NCBI RefSeq assembly: GCF_041429785.1
Contig: NZ_CP163423.1
Coordinates: forward strand, 2,108,001 to 2,172,000
DNA length: 64,000 bases
Source: Fretibacter rubidus
GTDB lineage: Bacteria; Pseudomonadota; Alphaproteobacteria; Caulobacterales; Maricaulaceae
Reading direction: 5' to 3'
Below the pieces are notes generated by a model, which did not search any database, was not told the DNA's origin, and saw only the letters and a list, made by a program, of their open reading frames with translations. The translations under genes and the position numbers were made by a program. Positions 10,621-18,225 of this stretch are shown piece after piece; the first letter of the stretch is position 1, and each line of letters opens with the position of its first letter.

Positions 10621-10841
10621 CGCGGCATTGGCCGCCCAACAATCGCTTCAATATCTTCATGCGGTACAATTGTATTATTCGGATCGTTAAAGCGGCGGTC
10701 GTCCTCTGCTTCCTGCTCTGCGGTCAATTGCACATTTGGGTCGCGATTACGCATAAGACTATCGATAACGATATCCACTTGCGCGCGGTCTTCAGCGGAT
10801 AGCCCTTCTGCAAACTCAACAAATTTTTGTAACTTAGTCAT
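10617..10841 (-). CDS. antitoxin partner of the ParE-like toxin
   Basis: A 74-residue acidic protein, preceded by AGGATAGCGTT as ribosome site and overlapping the toxin start by 4 bases. The N-terminal half (MTKLQKFVEFAEGLSAEDRA) is helical, the middle is strongly acidic (EQEAEDDRRFNDPN) and the tail PHEDIEAIVGRPMPR would wrap the toxin. Small size, charge and gene order mark it as an antitoxin. I cannot place it in a named DNA-binding class with confidence. It lies 21 bases after metX. Confidence 0.8.
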   Translation of the reverse strand: MTKLQKFVEFAEGLSAEDRAQVDIVIDSLMRNRDPNVQLTAEQEAEDDRRFNDPNNTIVPHEDIEAIVGRPMPR

Positions 10842-10862
10842 AACGCTATCCTATCACAATTC

Positions 10863-11831
10863 CTAACCATCCAAAAGCCCTTCACAAAAGCTTGCCAAGC
10901 GTGGCGCCATAGCGTCCCATTCCTTTAGAAACGCGTCGTGGCCATAAAGGCTAGTAAAAGTGTAAAGCTCGCTGGGCCCGTCCAGGCGGTCGCGCAATTC
11001 TTGCATCTCCGACAGCGGCGCAAGTTGGTCTGATATTGCCGTCATCAGCAGGGTCGGTGTTGTAATGTCTTCGGGTTCTACGCGGTGCAAATCAATGCTT
11101 TCTGATAAGGCGAGAAAACGCGGGGCGTCCATTGTTTTGGCAAAGGCATCGCCGCGCGAGCCAAGGTAATCGCAAATATCAAAGCTGGCCCCCTTTTCAT
11201 CAGAGCCGCAGCCATTTTCCTTGAGCGTAAAACGGTCTTTAAATTCCTCTGGCGTGCGGTATGTCGTCATGGCCAGTTCGCGCGCAAGCTTTAGTCCCGC
11301 TTCCGGCGTGTCCGCATCAATGCCCAAACGCACAACACGGCGCTGTATCCCCCGCCACGCCACGCCAATCGGATAGGGTCTGTGGGCGGCACTTATCACG
11401 CAAAGCTGCCCCAGCGCGTCAGGGTAGCTGCGCGCGAATTGTAGCCCGACCATGCCGCCATAAGACGAGCCGATAACGGCGGCGACTTTGGTCTCGCCGA
11501 GGCTATCGATCAGGGCTTTTAGGCGCGCAGCTTGGTCGGATGTGGTGATGCATCCTGGGCGATTATCACTGTCGCTATCAGGGGCAAAATCATAGCCCAG
11601 CACTTGAAATTTACTAATATCAATCGGCCCGCCGTGATGCACAAGATTTGACCACCAGCCGCGATTATTTCGTCCCCCGTCGGCGACGAACCGAGTTGCA
11701 GAAATTCCCCCTAAAACAATGATAATGGGGGCACCCTCTGGCCCGTATAGACGTCCTGTCACGCGGTCATCCCGCAGCACATCACCGCGTTCCAGCTGAA
11801 AATCGCCCAAATCTACATGCAAATCGCGCAT
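10863..11831 (-). CDS. metX: homoserine O-acyltransferase (MetX family, probably succinyl type)
   Basis: Alpha/beta-hydrolase that acylates homoserine, feeding cystathionine gamma-synthase. About 322 residues from the chosen ATG at 11831, which has GGAGAG three bases upstream. The longer frame to 11858 lacks any ribosome site and begins inside the riboswitch expression platform. The catalytic triad is visible: Ser in IGSSYGGMVGLQ, Asp in TAISDQLAPL and His in LYGHDAFLKEW. The oxyanion segment reads GGISATRF instead of the GGPLTG-like form of acetyltransferases. From family knowledge, MetX proteins with such GGIS motifs are often succinyltransferases, and the neighbouring MetB fits a succinyl-homoserine route. 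Regulated by the SAM-I riboswitch just upstream. Confidence 0.88.
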   Translation of the reverse strand: MRDLHVDLGDFQLERGDVLRDDRVTGRLYGPEGAPIIIVLGGISATRFVADGGRNNRGWWSNLVHHGGPIDISKFQVLGYDFAPDSDSDNRPGCITTSDQAARLKALIDSLGETKVAAVIGSSYGGMVGLQFARSYPDALGQLCVISAAHRPYPIGVAWRGIQRRVVRLGIDADTPEAGLKLARELAMTTYRTPEEFKDRFTLKENGCGSDEKGASFDICDYLGSRGDAFAKTMDAPRFLALSESIDLHRVEPEDITTPTLLMTAISDQLAPLSEMQELRDRLDGPSELYTFTSLYGHDAFLKEWDAMAPRLASFCEGLLDG

Positions 11832-11881
11832 GATCTCTCCAATATCTGGTGTTTGCATCGGAAGAAGCGGCGAAAGCCGAG

Positions 11882-11983
11882 CGTCATCTTCCGGTGATTA
11901 CACCGCAGGATTTGGCACCGTCCGCAATGGCGGGGTTGCCCCGGGGTCAGCAGGCCTGTCCCTCACCCGGTCTTGATGATGAG
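11882..11983 (-). ncRNA. SAM-I (S-box) riboswitch upstream of metX
   Basis: On the minus strand the core reads GGGTGAGGGACAGGCC, then GCTGACCCCGGGGCAACC, then ACGGTGCCAAATCCTGCGG. These are the three conserved S-box blocks (GAGGGA..GGCC, GGCAACC, GGTGCCAAATCC). TCATC near the 5' end and GATGA near the 3' end can form P1. Downstream, CGGAAGA can pair with TCTTCCG around a small CGGC/GCCG hairpin. That is an alternative structure without a U-run, so control may be at translation or by factor-dependent termination. Confidence 0.9.
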
Positions 11984-12058
11984 GTGGATATGGCGTAACG
12001 CGAGCGGCGCGTCAATATTATTTGAACGGGCAAGATATCAAAATTAAAGAAAGCCGCG

Positions 12059-12610
12059 ATGACCACCCCCGCCTTATTATTAATCGATTGGCAATGCGCC
12101 TTTGACGACCACGCCTATTGGGGCGGTAATCGTAATAATCCAGACGCTGAGGAAAAAGCGGCCTTGCTTCTGTGTCATTGGCGAGCGCAAGGCTGGCCCG
12201 TGTTTCACATTCGCCATGACAGCGCGGAGCCCAACAGCATATTAAGAAAAGACCGTCCCGGCGGCGCGGCCATTGCCGCCCTTGATGCCAAAGATAATGA
12301 GGCCGTCATCTATAAACAGGTCAATAGCGGCTTTATCGGGACAGATTTACAAGCACGTCTTGAGGCCATCGCTGTCACAGAGCTTGTTATTTGCGGGCTT
12401 ACGACCAATCACTGTGTATCGACCACCGCGCGTATGGCTGGTAATCTTGGGTTTGACGTCCGCCTTGTCGGGGATGCTTGCGCAACATTTGATAGGGCCA
12501 GCAGCGACGGCACGCTTTATCCCGCGCAGCTTGTTCATGACATCAGCCTTGCCAATATTGACCGCGAGTTTTGCAGCGTTGTAACCGCCGAGGGTGTGCT
12601 TAAGGCTTAA
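12059..12610 (+). CDS. isochorismatase-family cysteine hydrolase
   Basis: 183 residues, a complete isochorismatase-like hydrolase. The catalytic triad of the family is visible: Asp in [10 protein letters not shown] (about residue 10), Lys in [10 protein letters not shown] (about 86) and Cys in [15 protein letters not shown] (about 122). The [11 protein letters not shown] form is common in nicotinamidase-like and ureidoacrylate-like enzymes. The true substrate cannot be told from the sequence. The gene is transcribed away from metX and meets the RTX-like gene end to end, the two stop codons overlapping by three bases. Confidence 0.85.
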   Translation: MTTPALLLIDWQCAFDDHAYWGGNRNNPDAEEKAALLLCHWRAQGWPVFHIRHDSAEPNSILRKDRPGGAAIAALDAKDNEAVIYKQVNSGFIGTDLQARLEAIAVTELVICGLTTNHCVSTTARMAGNLGFDVRLVGDACATFDRASSDGTLYPAQLVHDISLANIDREFCSVVTAEGVLKA

Positions 12611-13665
12611 ACCAGGGCGTCAATATCAAAAGTCATAAAGTCTGCGTCATGGCCGACAGCCGTCTCTTGTCCAATGTCAGACTTGGATATACCGCTTTCA
12701 AGATCAGCGGACACATCATCCCCAGCGAAATCAAACAAATCAGTTGAGAGCGATGTTTGGGTCATGTCTGAGACATCGGCTTTCTCATAGACGTCGCGGT
12801 TGCGCTGATCTGCGCCTTCGGGGCTATACCATTCCCCGCGCCCATTAAACCACAGCCCGTCAATATCCCTTAGCGTATCCGTGCCCCAGACAGAATGGGT
12901 GATGCGGTAAGACCCATTGGTCAGTTCAACAATGGTATAGTCCTCAACATTGACGTCGTAATTGACCTGATCATAGGCGTCATCACGGCCATTATAACGG
13001 TCATTACCGGTGCCGCCGTAAAAGTTTGTGCCGGCCGAAACTGCATTCATAACGTCATTGCCCGGCGTGCCGTTCAGTACATTATCATCATCGATGCGAA
13101 AACGCGGTAAATCAGCCGTCAGCGAAAGCGCATCCTCAACGGAATACCATGCCTGTTCACGGATGAACCACAGGCCATCAATATCAATCAGCGTGTCCAC
13201 GCCCCATGTTGGGTGGGACATCGTCACAGAGCCGTCCGCATTTTGGGTGAAGGTGTATTCACGCATGGCGCCGTCATACTCGCCTTGATTATAGGCCCCG
13301 CCGTTACCGTTTAAAATGTCATCGCCCATGCCAGCGTAGAAAAGATTGTCTTGATTATTACCCGTCAGGATATTGTCGCTATCATTGCCTGTAATCACGC
13401 CGTTATCATCGATAAAACCGTCGTCGCCTGATGTAATCGCGATCGCGTCATCGATAGAATACCACGCCGCTTCGCCAGAGAACCAAAACCCGTTTATATC
13501 CCAGAGCGTGTCAGTCCCCCAAACGGGATGGGTAACAGTAACCGACCCGTCAGCATTGCGCGTAAAGATGTAGTCTTGCAATCGTCCCGCGTAATCCACT
13601 TGGTCATAATCACGCTGCGTGCCGCGAAAAACATCATTGCCATTCCGGTTATTAAAAACAGCCAT
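12607..13665 (-). CDS. repeat protein with RTX-like segments, probably type I secreted
   Basis: 352 residues from ATG 13665 (GGAG seven bases upstream; GTG at 13671 is the alternative). Three repeats of about 100 residues each carry a glycine/aspartate-rich GNDxxxG segment like hemolysin-type calcium-binding motifs ([25 protein letters not shown]). Each is followed by YDQVxY, an xxDGSVTxTHPxWGTDTLxDI strand block and a WYS helix. There is no N-terminal signal peptide. The tail is acidic and ends FDIDALV, like a type I secretion signal. No ABC exporter is nearby. A surface or extracellular protein is likely; the specific role is unknown. Confidence 0.75.
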   Translation of the reverse strand: MAVFNNRNGNDVFRGTQRDYDQVDYAGRLQDYIFTRNADGSVTVTHPVWGTDTLWDINGFWFSGEAAWYSIDDAIAITSGDDGFIDDNGVITGNDSDNILTGNNQDNLFYAGMGDDILNGNGGAYNQGEYDGAMREYTFTQNADGSVTMSHPTWGVDTLIDIDGLWFIREQAWYSVEDALSLTADLPRFRIDDDNVLNGTPGNDVMNAVSAGTNFYGGTGNDRYNGRDDAYDQVNYDVNVEDYTIVELTNGSYRITHSVWGTDTLRDIDGLWFNGRGEWYSPEGADQRNRDVYEKADVSDMTQTSLSTDLFDFAGDDVSADLESGISKSDIGQETAVGHDADFMTFDIDALV

Positions 13666-13764
13666 ACCCACACTCCAGCCAGAGTTTATTGATTATAGCC
13701 AGCATTAGGACGCAATCGCATTGGCTGTAGTTAATGCATTATTAATGCCAACGGCATGTCTGGC

Positions 13765-14139
13765 TTATGATGTGGGGGCTTGCGTCACCCAGATAAGGCC
13801 AATGAAAAGACCTTTCATACGCGGCAACAACCAAAGCGACATAACCGTTGCCAGCCCGCATAATATCAGAGCTGGCGCCCAAGACGGCAGGCTCGCCTTG
13901 AATATGATGTAGTAGAAAAACGGCGCAAGCAGATGTCCGACAACCAACATTGTCGCCCACGCAGGCCCGTCGTCTGCACGCACATCACCCCAATTTTCAC
14001 CGCAAGCCGAACAATGGTCGACCTGTTTTAGATAAGCCCGAAACAACGGCGCATCCCCGCACTTTGGGCACCGCATTTTGAGGCCCAGCTTCATCGCAGG
14101 CCATTTTTTACGTAAAGTTGGATTGGATGTATCGGTCAT
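13765..14139 (-). CDS. DUF983 zinc-ribbon membrane protein
   Basis: 124 residues. The N-terminal part has a four-cysteine zinc ribbon, MRCPKCGDAPLF (about residue 23) and CSACGENWGD (about 42). This is followed by two membrane helices (about 65-85 and 88-108). This is the DUF983 layout, a small family common in Alphaproteobacteria, often near cytochrome oxidase or cell-envelope genes; its function is not settled. It is divergent from the homoserine dehydrogenase gene, with about 155 bases between them holding a good promoter for the latter. Confidence 0.85.
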   Translation of the reverse strand: MTDTSNPTLRKKWPAMKLGLKMRCPKCGDAPLFRAYLKQVDHCSACGENWGDVRADDGPAWATMLVVGHLLAPFFYYIIFKASLPSWAPALILCGLATVMSLWLLPRMKGLFIGLIWVTQAPTS

Positions 14140-14231
14140 ATTGAGCAGATAGGCCCAATAGCTTTGAAAAGAAACCCCACCCTATTGTCGCAGTGACCAA
14201 AGATTGTCCCCATACGGCAAATTTATCCCCG

Positions 14232-14260
14232 TTGACAGTGTGTCTGCCCAAGCCTAGGCA
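14232..14260 (+). promoter_or_regulatory. sigma-70-like promoter of the homoserine dehydrogenase gene
   Basis: A perfect -35 TTGACA (14232-14237), a 17-base spacer and TAGGCA (14255-14260) as -10, about 35 bases before the ATG at 14295. The ribosome site AAAGGAG follows. Confidence 0.55.
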
Positions 14261-14294
14261 AAACATCCTAATTTTACCCCCAAAGGAGCGGAAT

Positions 14295-15962
14295 ATGCCC
14301 GTCCCGGTTATCGTTTTAAATTTTGGCCATAGCGTCCTACGTACGCTTGATGATTACACTAATGCGGCCAGTGAAATTTACCGTCATTACCGCAAGGGAC
14401 AGAACGTCGTGGCCGTGACCAGCGCGCAACATGACCAAACCGATATTTTAATGGCCGAAGCCCGAAAAGTCGGCCCTGAAGGAACAGCCCGCAATCTAGC
14501 CGAGCTTGTGCATCTTGGCGAGCGCCGCTCTGCCGCGCTGCTTGCTCTGGCATTAGAACGTATCGGCGCACCCGCCTTTGTCCGCCAAGCGCGTGACTTA
14601 GGCCTAAAAGCCGAAGGCAGCACCACAGAGGCAAGCCTTGTCGGGCTTAATAAAGCACAGCTAGAGGAAGATTTAAAAAATCATGATATTGTTGTGATGC
14701 CGGGCTATGTCGGGATTGGCGATAATGACCGTCCTGTCTTATTATCAGACGGCGGCGCAGACCTATCCGCGATTTATGTCGCCCATCAATTAGGGGTCAA
14801 AGCCATACTGATTAAAGACGTTGACGGGGTCTATGAACATGACCCGAGAGAGGCTGGCCCTGCGCCCAAACGCTACCCTGCAATTAGCTGGGATGACGCG
14901 CAAAAACGCGCGCGGGTGTTGATTGCACCGAAAGCTCTGGATTATGCCAAAACACATAAATTAGAATTTGATGTCGGCGGTTTAGGTCAAGCGGATTATA
15001 CGACCATTGGGGCCAAAACAGACGCCCCTATTGTGCCAAAGAAGCTGACATCAAAACGCGTTGTCATGATGGGGTGCGGTGTTGTTGGCGGCGGCATTTT
15101 GCGCCGCATAGAGACCATGCCAAATCGCTTCACCATGGAAAAAATCATGGTGCGTAATGTCCAGAAATATATAGAACAAGGGATAAACCCTGACCTTCTG
15201 ACCGATGATTTTGATGATCTTTTGGCGGCAGAGCCCGACATCTTTATTGATGTGTCTGGCCCGATTGATCCCGGCCTTGATTTCACCCGCCGCATGCTCG
15301 CCCGTGGTGTGCATGTTGTGTCCGCAAACAAGCAAGCGATTGCTGCTGGTGGTCAAGATTTGATAAATTTCGCAAGTGATAACAGTGCCTTACTGACGTT
15401 TTCTAGCGCAGCAGGTGGCGGTATGCCCGTGCTTGAAATGTGTCTACGAGAGGCGGGGCGTATCACAAAGGTAGAGGCGCTTCTGAACGGAACAACGAAT
15501 TATATGCTGGGTGAAATCAGCAGCGGGACGTCCTATGCGGACGCTCTAAAGGCTGCGCAAGACAAAGGCTTTGCCGAAGCCGACCCAAGCGCGGATGTGG
15601 ACGGAGATGACGCGGCGGCGAAAATCCGTCTTGTTGCCCTTTTGGGGTTTGGACAGTTAATTAATTCAAACGATATTCCCAAACAATCCATCCGCGATTT
15701 CACACTGGACGGCACCCCCAAAGGGGCAATGAAACGCATCGCGACATGCTGGCTCGACAGTGGCGTATTTAAGACCAGCCTTGATGTGCGTGATGTGCCG
15801 CTGGATGATTTCATGGCCCAAGCCGACGGTGAAGAAGCCCATGCTGTTTTTACATTCACGGACGGTGACCAATACCGCATTCGCGGCAAAGGCGCAGGCC
15901 GTTGGCCGACCACAGAATCAGCCATGGCGGATATGTTTGATATTTCAAACGCGGATATGTAA
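14295..15962 (+). CDS. homoserine dehydrogenase fused to a degenerate aspartokinase-like domain
   Basis: 555 residues from ATG 14295, which follows AAAGGAG; an in-frame upstream ATG at 14193 has no ribosome site. Residues 1-250 have the amino-acid-kinase fold of aspartokinase, with GERRSAALLALAL near 76 and KDVDGVYEHDPR near 182. The signature KFGGTS is replaced by NFGHSV and the GRGGSDTT loop by DGGADLSA. Residues from about 258 form homoserine dehydrogenase: Rossmann GCGVVGGGILRRI, SANKQAIAAGG, NGTTNYMLGEI and DPSADVDGDDAAAKI. No ACT domain is present, unlike ThrA or MetL (about 810 residues). The dehydrogenase half should be active, making homoserine for threonine and methionine. The kinase half probably is not, or has changed substrate. 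It lies next to the methionine genes. Confidence 0.85.
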   Translation: MPVPVIVLNFGHSVLRTLDDYTNAASEIYRHYRKGQNVVAVTSAQHDQTDILMAEARKVGPEGTARNLAELVHLGERRSAALLALALERIGAPAFVRQARDLGLKAEGSTTEASLVGLNKAQLEEDLKNHDIVVMPGYVGIGDNDRPVLLSDGGADLSAIYVAHQLGVKAILIKDVDGVYEHDPREAGPAPKRYPAISWDDAQKRARVLIAPKALDYAKTHKLEFDVGGLGQADYTTIGAKTDAPIVPKKLTSKRVVMMGCGVVGGGILRRIETMPNRFTMEKIMVRNVQKYIEQGINPDLLTDDFDDLLAAEPDIFIDVSGPIDPGLDFTRRMLARGVHVVSANKQAIAAGGQDLINFASDNSALLTFSSAAGGGMPVLEMCLREAGRITKVEALLNGTTNYMLGEISSGTSYADALKAAQDKGFAEADPSADVDGDDAAAKIRLVALLGFGQLINSNDIPKQSIRDFTLDGTPKGAMKRIATCWLDSGVFKTSLDVRDVPLDDFMAQADGEEAHAVFTFTDGDQYRIRGKGAGRWPTTESAMADMFDISNADM

Positions 15963-16023
15963 CGGATTGGCAAAATAATGCCAACCTTTCGAAGGTCTGT
16001 GCGTAGTAAGAGTTAATCCGTTA
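15960..16023. other. nested inverted repeats between homoserine dehydrogenase and photolyase genes
   Basis: TAACGGATT (15960-15968) and AATCCGTTA (16015-16023) form a perfect 9-bp outer stem. Inside lie TTGGCA-AAATAA-TGCCAA (15967-15984) and ACCTT-TCG-AAGGT (15984-15996). It could be a terminator-like or multi-branch RNA structure. No U-run and no known RNA family recognised. Confidence 0.35.
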
Positions 16024-16036
16024 CAAAGGACACCGC

Positions 16037-17467
16037 ATGACCGATACCCCCACAGACCACCCTGTCATTGTCTGGTTTCGCCGTGACTTGCGCCTCTCTG
16101 ATAATCCGGCGCTTTCTGAGGCCGTGAAAACTGGCAAACCGGTTATTGCGGTCTATGTGATGGAAACAGACGTCGCGCGGGAATTGGGCGGCGCGTCAAA
16201 ATGGTGGCTGCATCATAGCTTAACGAAGCTTAGCCATGCGCTAGACGCTATCGGTAGTAAGCTAATTTTACGACGCGGCAAAGCGGGCGAAATTTTGGAC
16301 GATATTATCAATCAAAGCGCCGCCGATATGGTTATGTGGAACCGCCGCTATGCGGGGGATGCGCGTGAGCGGGATGCCGCAATTAAATCAACGCTGAAAG
16401 ACCGCGACCTGACCGTAAAATCCTACCGCGCGAACCTTTTGTCAGAGCCGTGGTCGGTGGAGACAAAGTCAGGCGGATATTATAAGGTTTTCACGCCTTA
16501 TTGGCGCGCAGCCAAAGACTTTATCGATGTCTCGGACCCCATCCCTGCCCCGACGTCGGTTAATCACTACGGCGGCGGGATAAAGACAGATACGCTTGAC
16601 GATTGGACGCTACTGCCGACCAAACCAGATTGGGGCGAAAAACTCGCCCCGCATTGGTCAATCGGCCCCGAAGGTGCGCACAAGGCACTTGAAAGCTTTC
16701 TCGACGGCCCTGTCGAAAACTATGCGGATGACCGCAACCGCCCTGATTATGAGGATGGCACCAGCCGCCTGTCCCCGCATTTGGCCAATGGCGAAATTTC
16801 CCCGCGCGAGATTTGGCATGCTTGCAAAGACAACGAATATACCAGCCGTAAGTTTCTAACAGAGATTGGTTGGCGCGAATTTTCCTATGTGCTTTTGTTT
16901 CATCACCCCGATTTGGCTAGCGCGAATTACAAAGACGATTTCGATAAATTCCCGTGGGAGAGCAATCAAGACGCATTAAAAGCGTGGCAGCACGGAAAGA
17001 CAGGCTATCCCTTTGTTGACGCTGGTATGCGCCAGCTTTGGCAAACAGGATGGCAACATAACCGCGTGCGAATGGTCACGGCCAGCTTCCTGATCAAGCA
17101 TTTATTGATTGATTGGCGCGAAGGCGAAAAGTGGTTCCATGATACGCTGGTCGATGCCGACCCCGCGTCAAATGCCGCCAGCTGGCAATGGGTCGCGGGT
17201 AGCGGGGCGGATGCATCGCCCTATTTCCGTATCTTTAACCCCTTTACCCAAGGCGAAAAATTTGACCCCAATGGCGATTATGTCCGCAAATATGTGCCAG
17301 AAATTGCCAAGCTGCCGAAGAAATACATCCACCGCCCATGGGAAGCGCCGCAAAATGTGCTGGACTATGCAGGTGTAAAACTTGGCAAAACCTATCCAAA
17401 ACCAATAGTAGAGCACAAGCCCGCCCGTGAACGCGCCCTTGCCGCCTATAAAGAAAGCCGCAGTTAG
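16037..17467 (+). CDS. phr: deoxyribodipyrimidine photolyase
   Basis: 476 residues, full-length class I CPD photolyase/cryptochrome family. The N-terminal alpha/beta antenna domain starts VIVWFRRDLRLSDNPAL. The C-terminal FAD domain carries TSRLSPHLANGEISPREIW, WREFSYVLLFHHPDL, GMRQLWQTGWQHNRVRMVTASFLIKH and the closing WQWVAGSGADASPYFRIFNP. All are strong photolyase marks, with the tryptophans of the electron-transfer path in place. It repairs UV-induced pyrimidine dimers using blue light. AAAGGA precedes the ATG. Together with BLUF proteins and proteorhodopsin elsewhere in the window it speaks for a sunlit habitat. Confidence 0.96.
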   Translation: MTDTPTDHPVIVWFRRDLRLSDNPALSEAVKTGKPVIAVYVMETDVARELGGASKWWLHHSLTKLSHALDAIGSKLILRRGKAGEILDDIINQSAADMVMWNRRYAGDARERDAAIKSTLKDRDLTVKSYRANLLSEPWSVETKSGGYYKVFTPYWRAAKDFIDVSDPIPAPTSVNHYGGGIKTDTLDDWTLLPTKPDWGEKLAPHWSIGPEGAHKALESFLDGPVENYADDRNRPDYEDGTSRLSPHLANGEISPREIWHACKDNEYTSRKFLTEIGWREFSYVLLFHHPDLASANYKDDFDKFPWESNQDALKAWQHGKTGYPFVDAGMRQLWQTGWQHNRVRMVTASFLIKHLLIDWREGEKWFHDTLVDADPASNAASWQWVAGSGADASPYFRIFNPFTQGEKFDPNGDYVRKYVPEIAKLPKKYIHRPWEAPQNVLDYAGVKLGKTYPKPIVEHKPARERALAAYKESRS

Positions 17468-17539
17468 ACGACCTGCTTTCTCGCGAAACCGTGACTGTCA
17501 CGTGAAGGCGAAATCGCACATTAAGATGGAGACCACATT

Positions 17540-18196
17540 ATGAAAGATATCATCATGAAAACATCATTTCTGATCGCTGCGGCTATGACCTTGGCCGCCT
17601 GTTCATCTGCCAATCCATCATCGGCCGAAACGAAAGAAGACGCAGCCCCGGTCACCCTATCAGGCCAGACCGATACCGCTATTTTAGCAGGAGGTTGTTT
17701 TTGGTGCGTCGAATCTGATTTTGAAAAACTGCCTGGCGTCATCGAAGTCGTCTCTGGATACACAGGCGGCACAACGGATAATCCGACCTATAAAAACCAT
17801 ACATCAACGGGTCATTACGAAGCGGGTAAAATCATCTTTGACCCAACCGTGATCAGCTATAATCAGCTGCTAGATTTTTACTGGACAAGCGTTGACCCCA
17901 CCGATCCCAATGGCCAATTTTGTGACAAAGGCCCCAGCTACCGAACGGCGATATTTGCCCGTCCAGATCAGATAGACGCGGCTCGTGAAAACAAAGCAGG
18001 CATTGAAATAACGAAGCCATTTTCCGACCCGATTGTGACGCCTGTCTTAGTCGCTCAACCCTTTTATGACGCCGAAGATTATCATCAGGATTATTACAAA
18101 AAGAACCCCATTCGCTATAAATATTATCGCAATGGATGCCGCCGTGACGCAAGGCTAGAACAGCTTTGGGGTGACAAGGCGCACTCTAAACCGTAA
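17540..18196 (+). CDS. msrA: peptide-methionine (S)-S-oxide reductase, lipoprotein form
   Basis: 218 residues. The N-terminus has a lipoprotein signal (MKTSFLIAAAMTLAAC, lipobox LAAC with Cys at about residue 21), so the enzyme is anchored in the cell envelope, unlike the usual cytoplasmic MsrA. The catalytic motif GGCFWCVESDFEKLPGV is near residue 51. It is followed by GYTGG, the HYEAGKIIFDP segment and the C-terminal YHQDYYKKNP block typical of MsrA. It reduces S-sulfoxide of methionine in oxidised envelope proteins. Start at 17540 has GGAG upstream; the second ATG at 17555 is possible. It follows the photolyase gene by 72 bases, a plausible oxidative/light stress pairing. Confidence 0.93.
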   Translation: MKDIIMKTSFLIAAAMTLAACSSANPSSAETKEDAAPVTLSGQTDTAILAGGCFWCVESDFEKLPGVIEVVSGYTGGTTDNPTYKNHTSTGHYEAGKIIFDPTVISYNQLLDFYWTSVDPTDPNGQFCDKGPSYRTAIFARPDQIDAARENKAGIEITKPFSDPIVTPVLVAQPFYDAEDYHQDYYKKNPIRYKYYRNGCRRDARLEQLWGDKAHSKP

Positions 18197-18225
18197 GTGA
18201 ATTAATTAATTCAAAACGCTTGTGG

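Noticed and set aside
14193-14294. N-terminal extension of the homoserine dehydrogenase fusion
   Set aside because: It would include the TTGACA promoter and the ribosome site AAAGGAG of the internal ATG; the extra residues resemble no domain.
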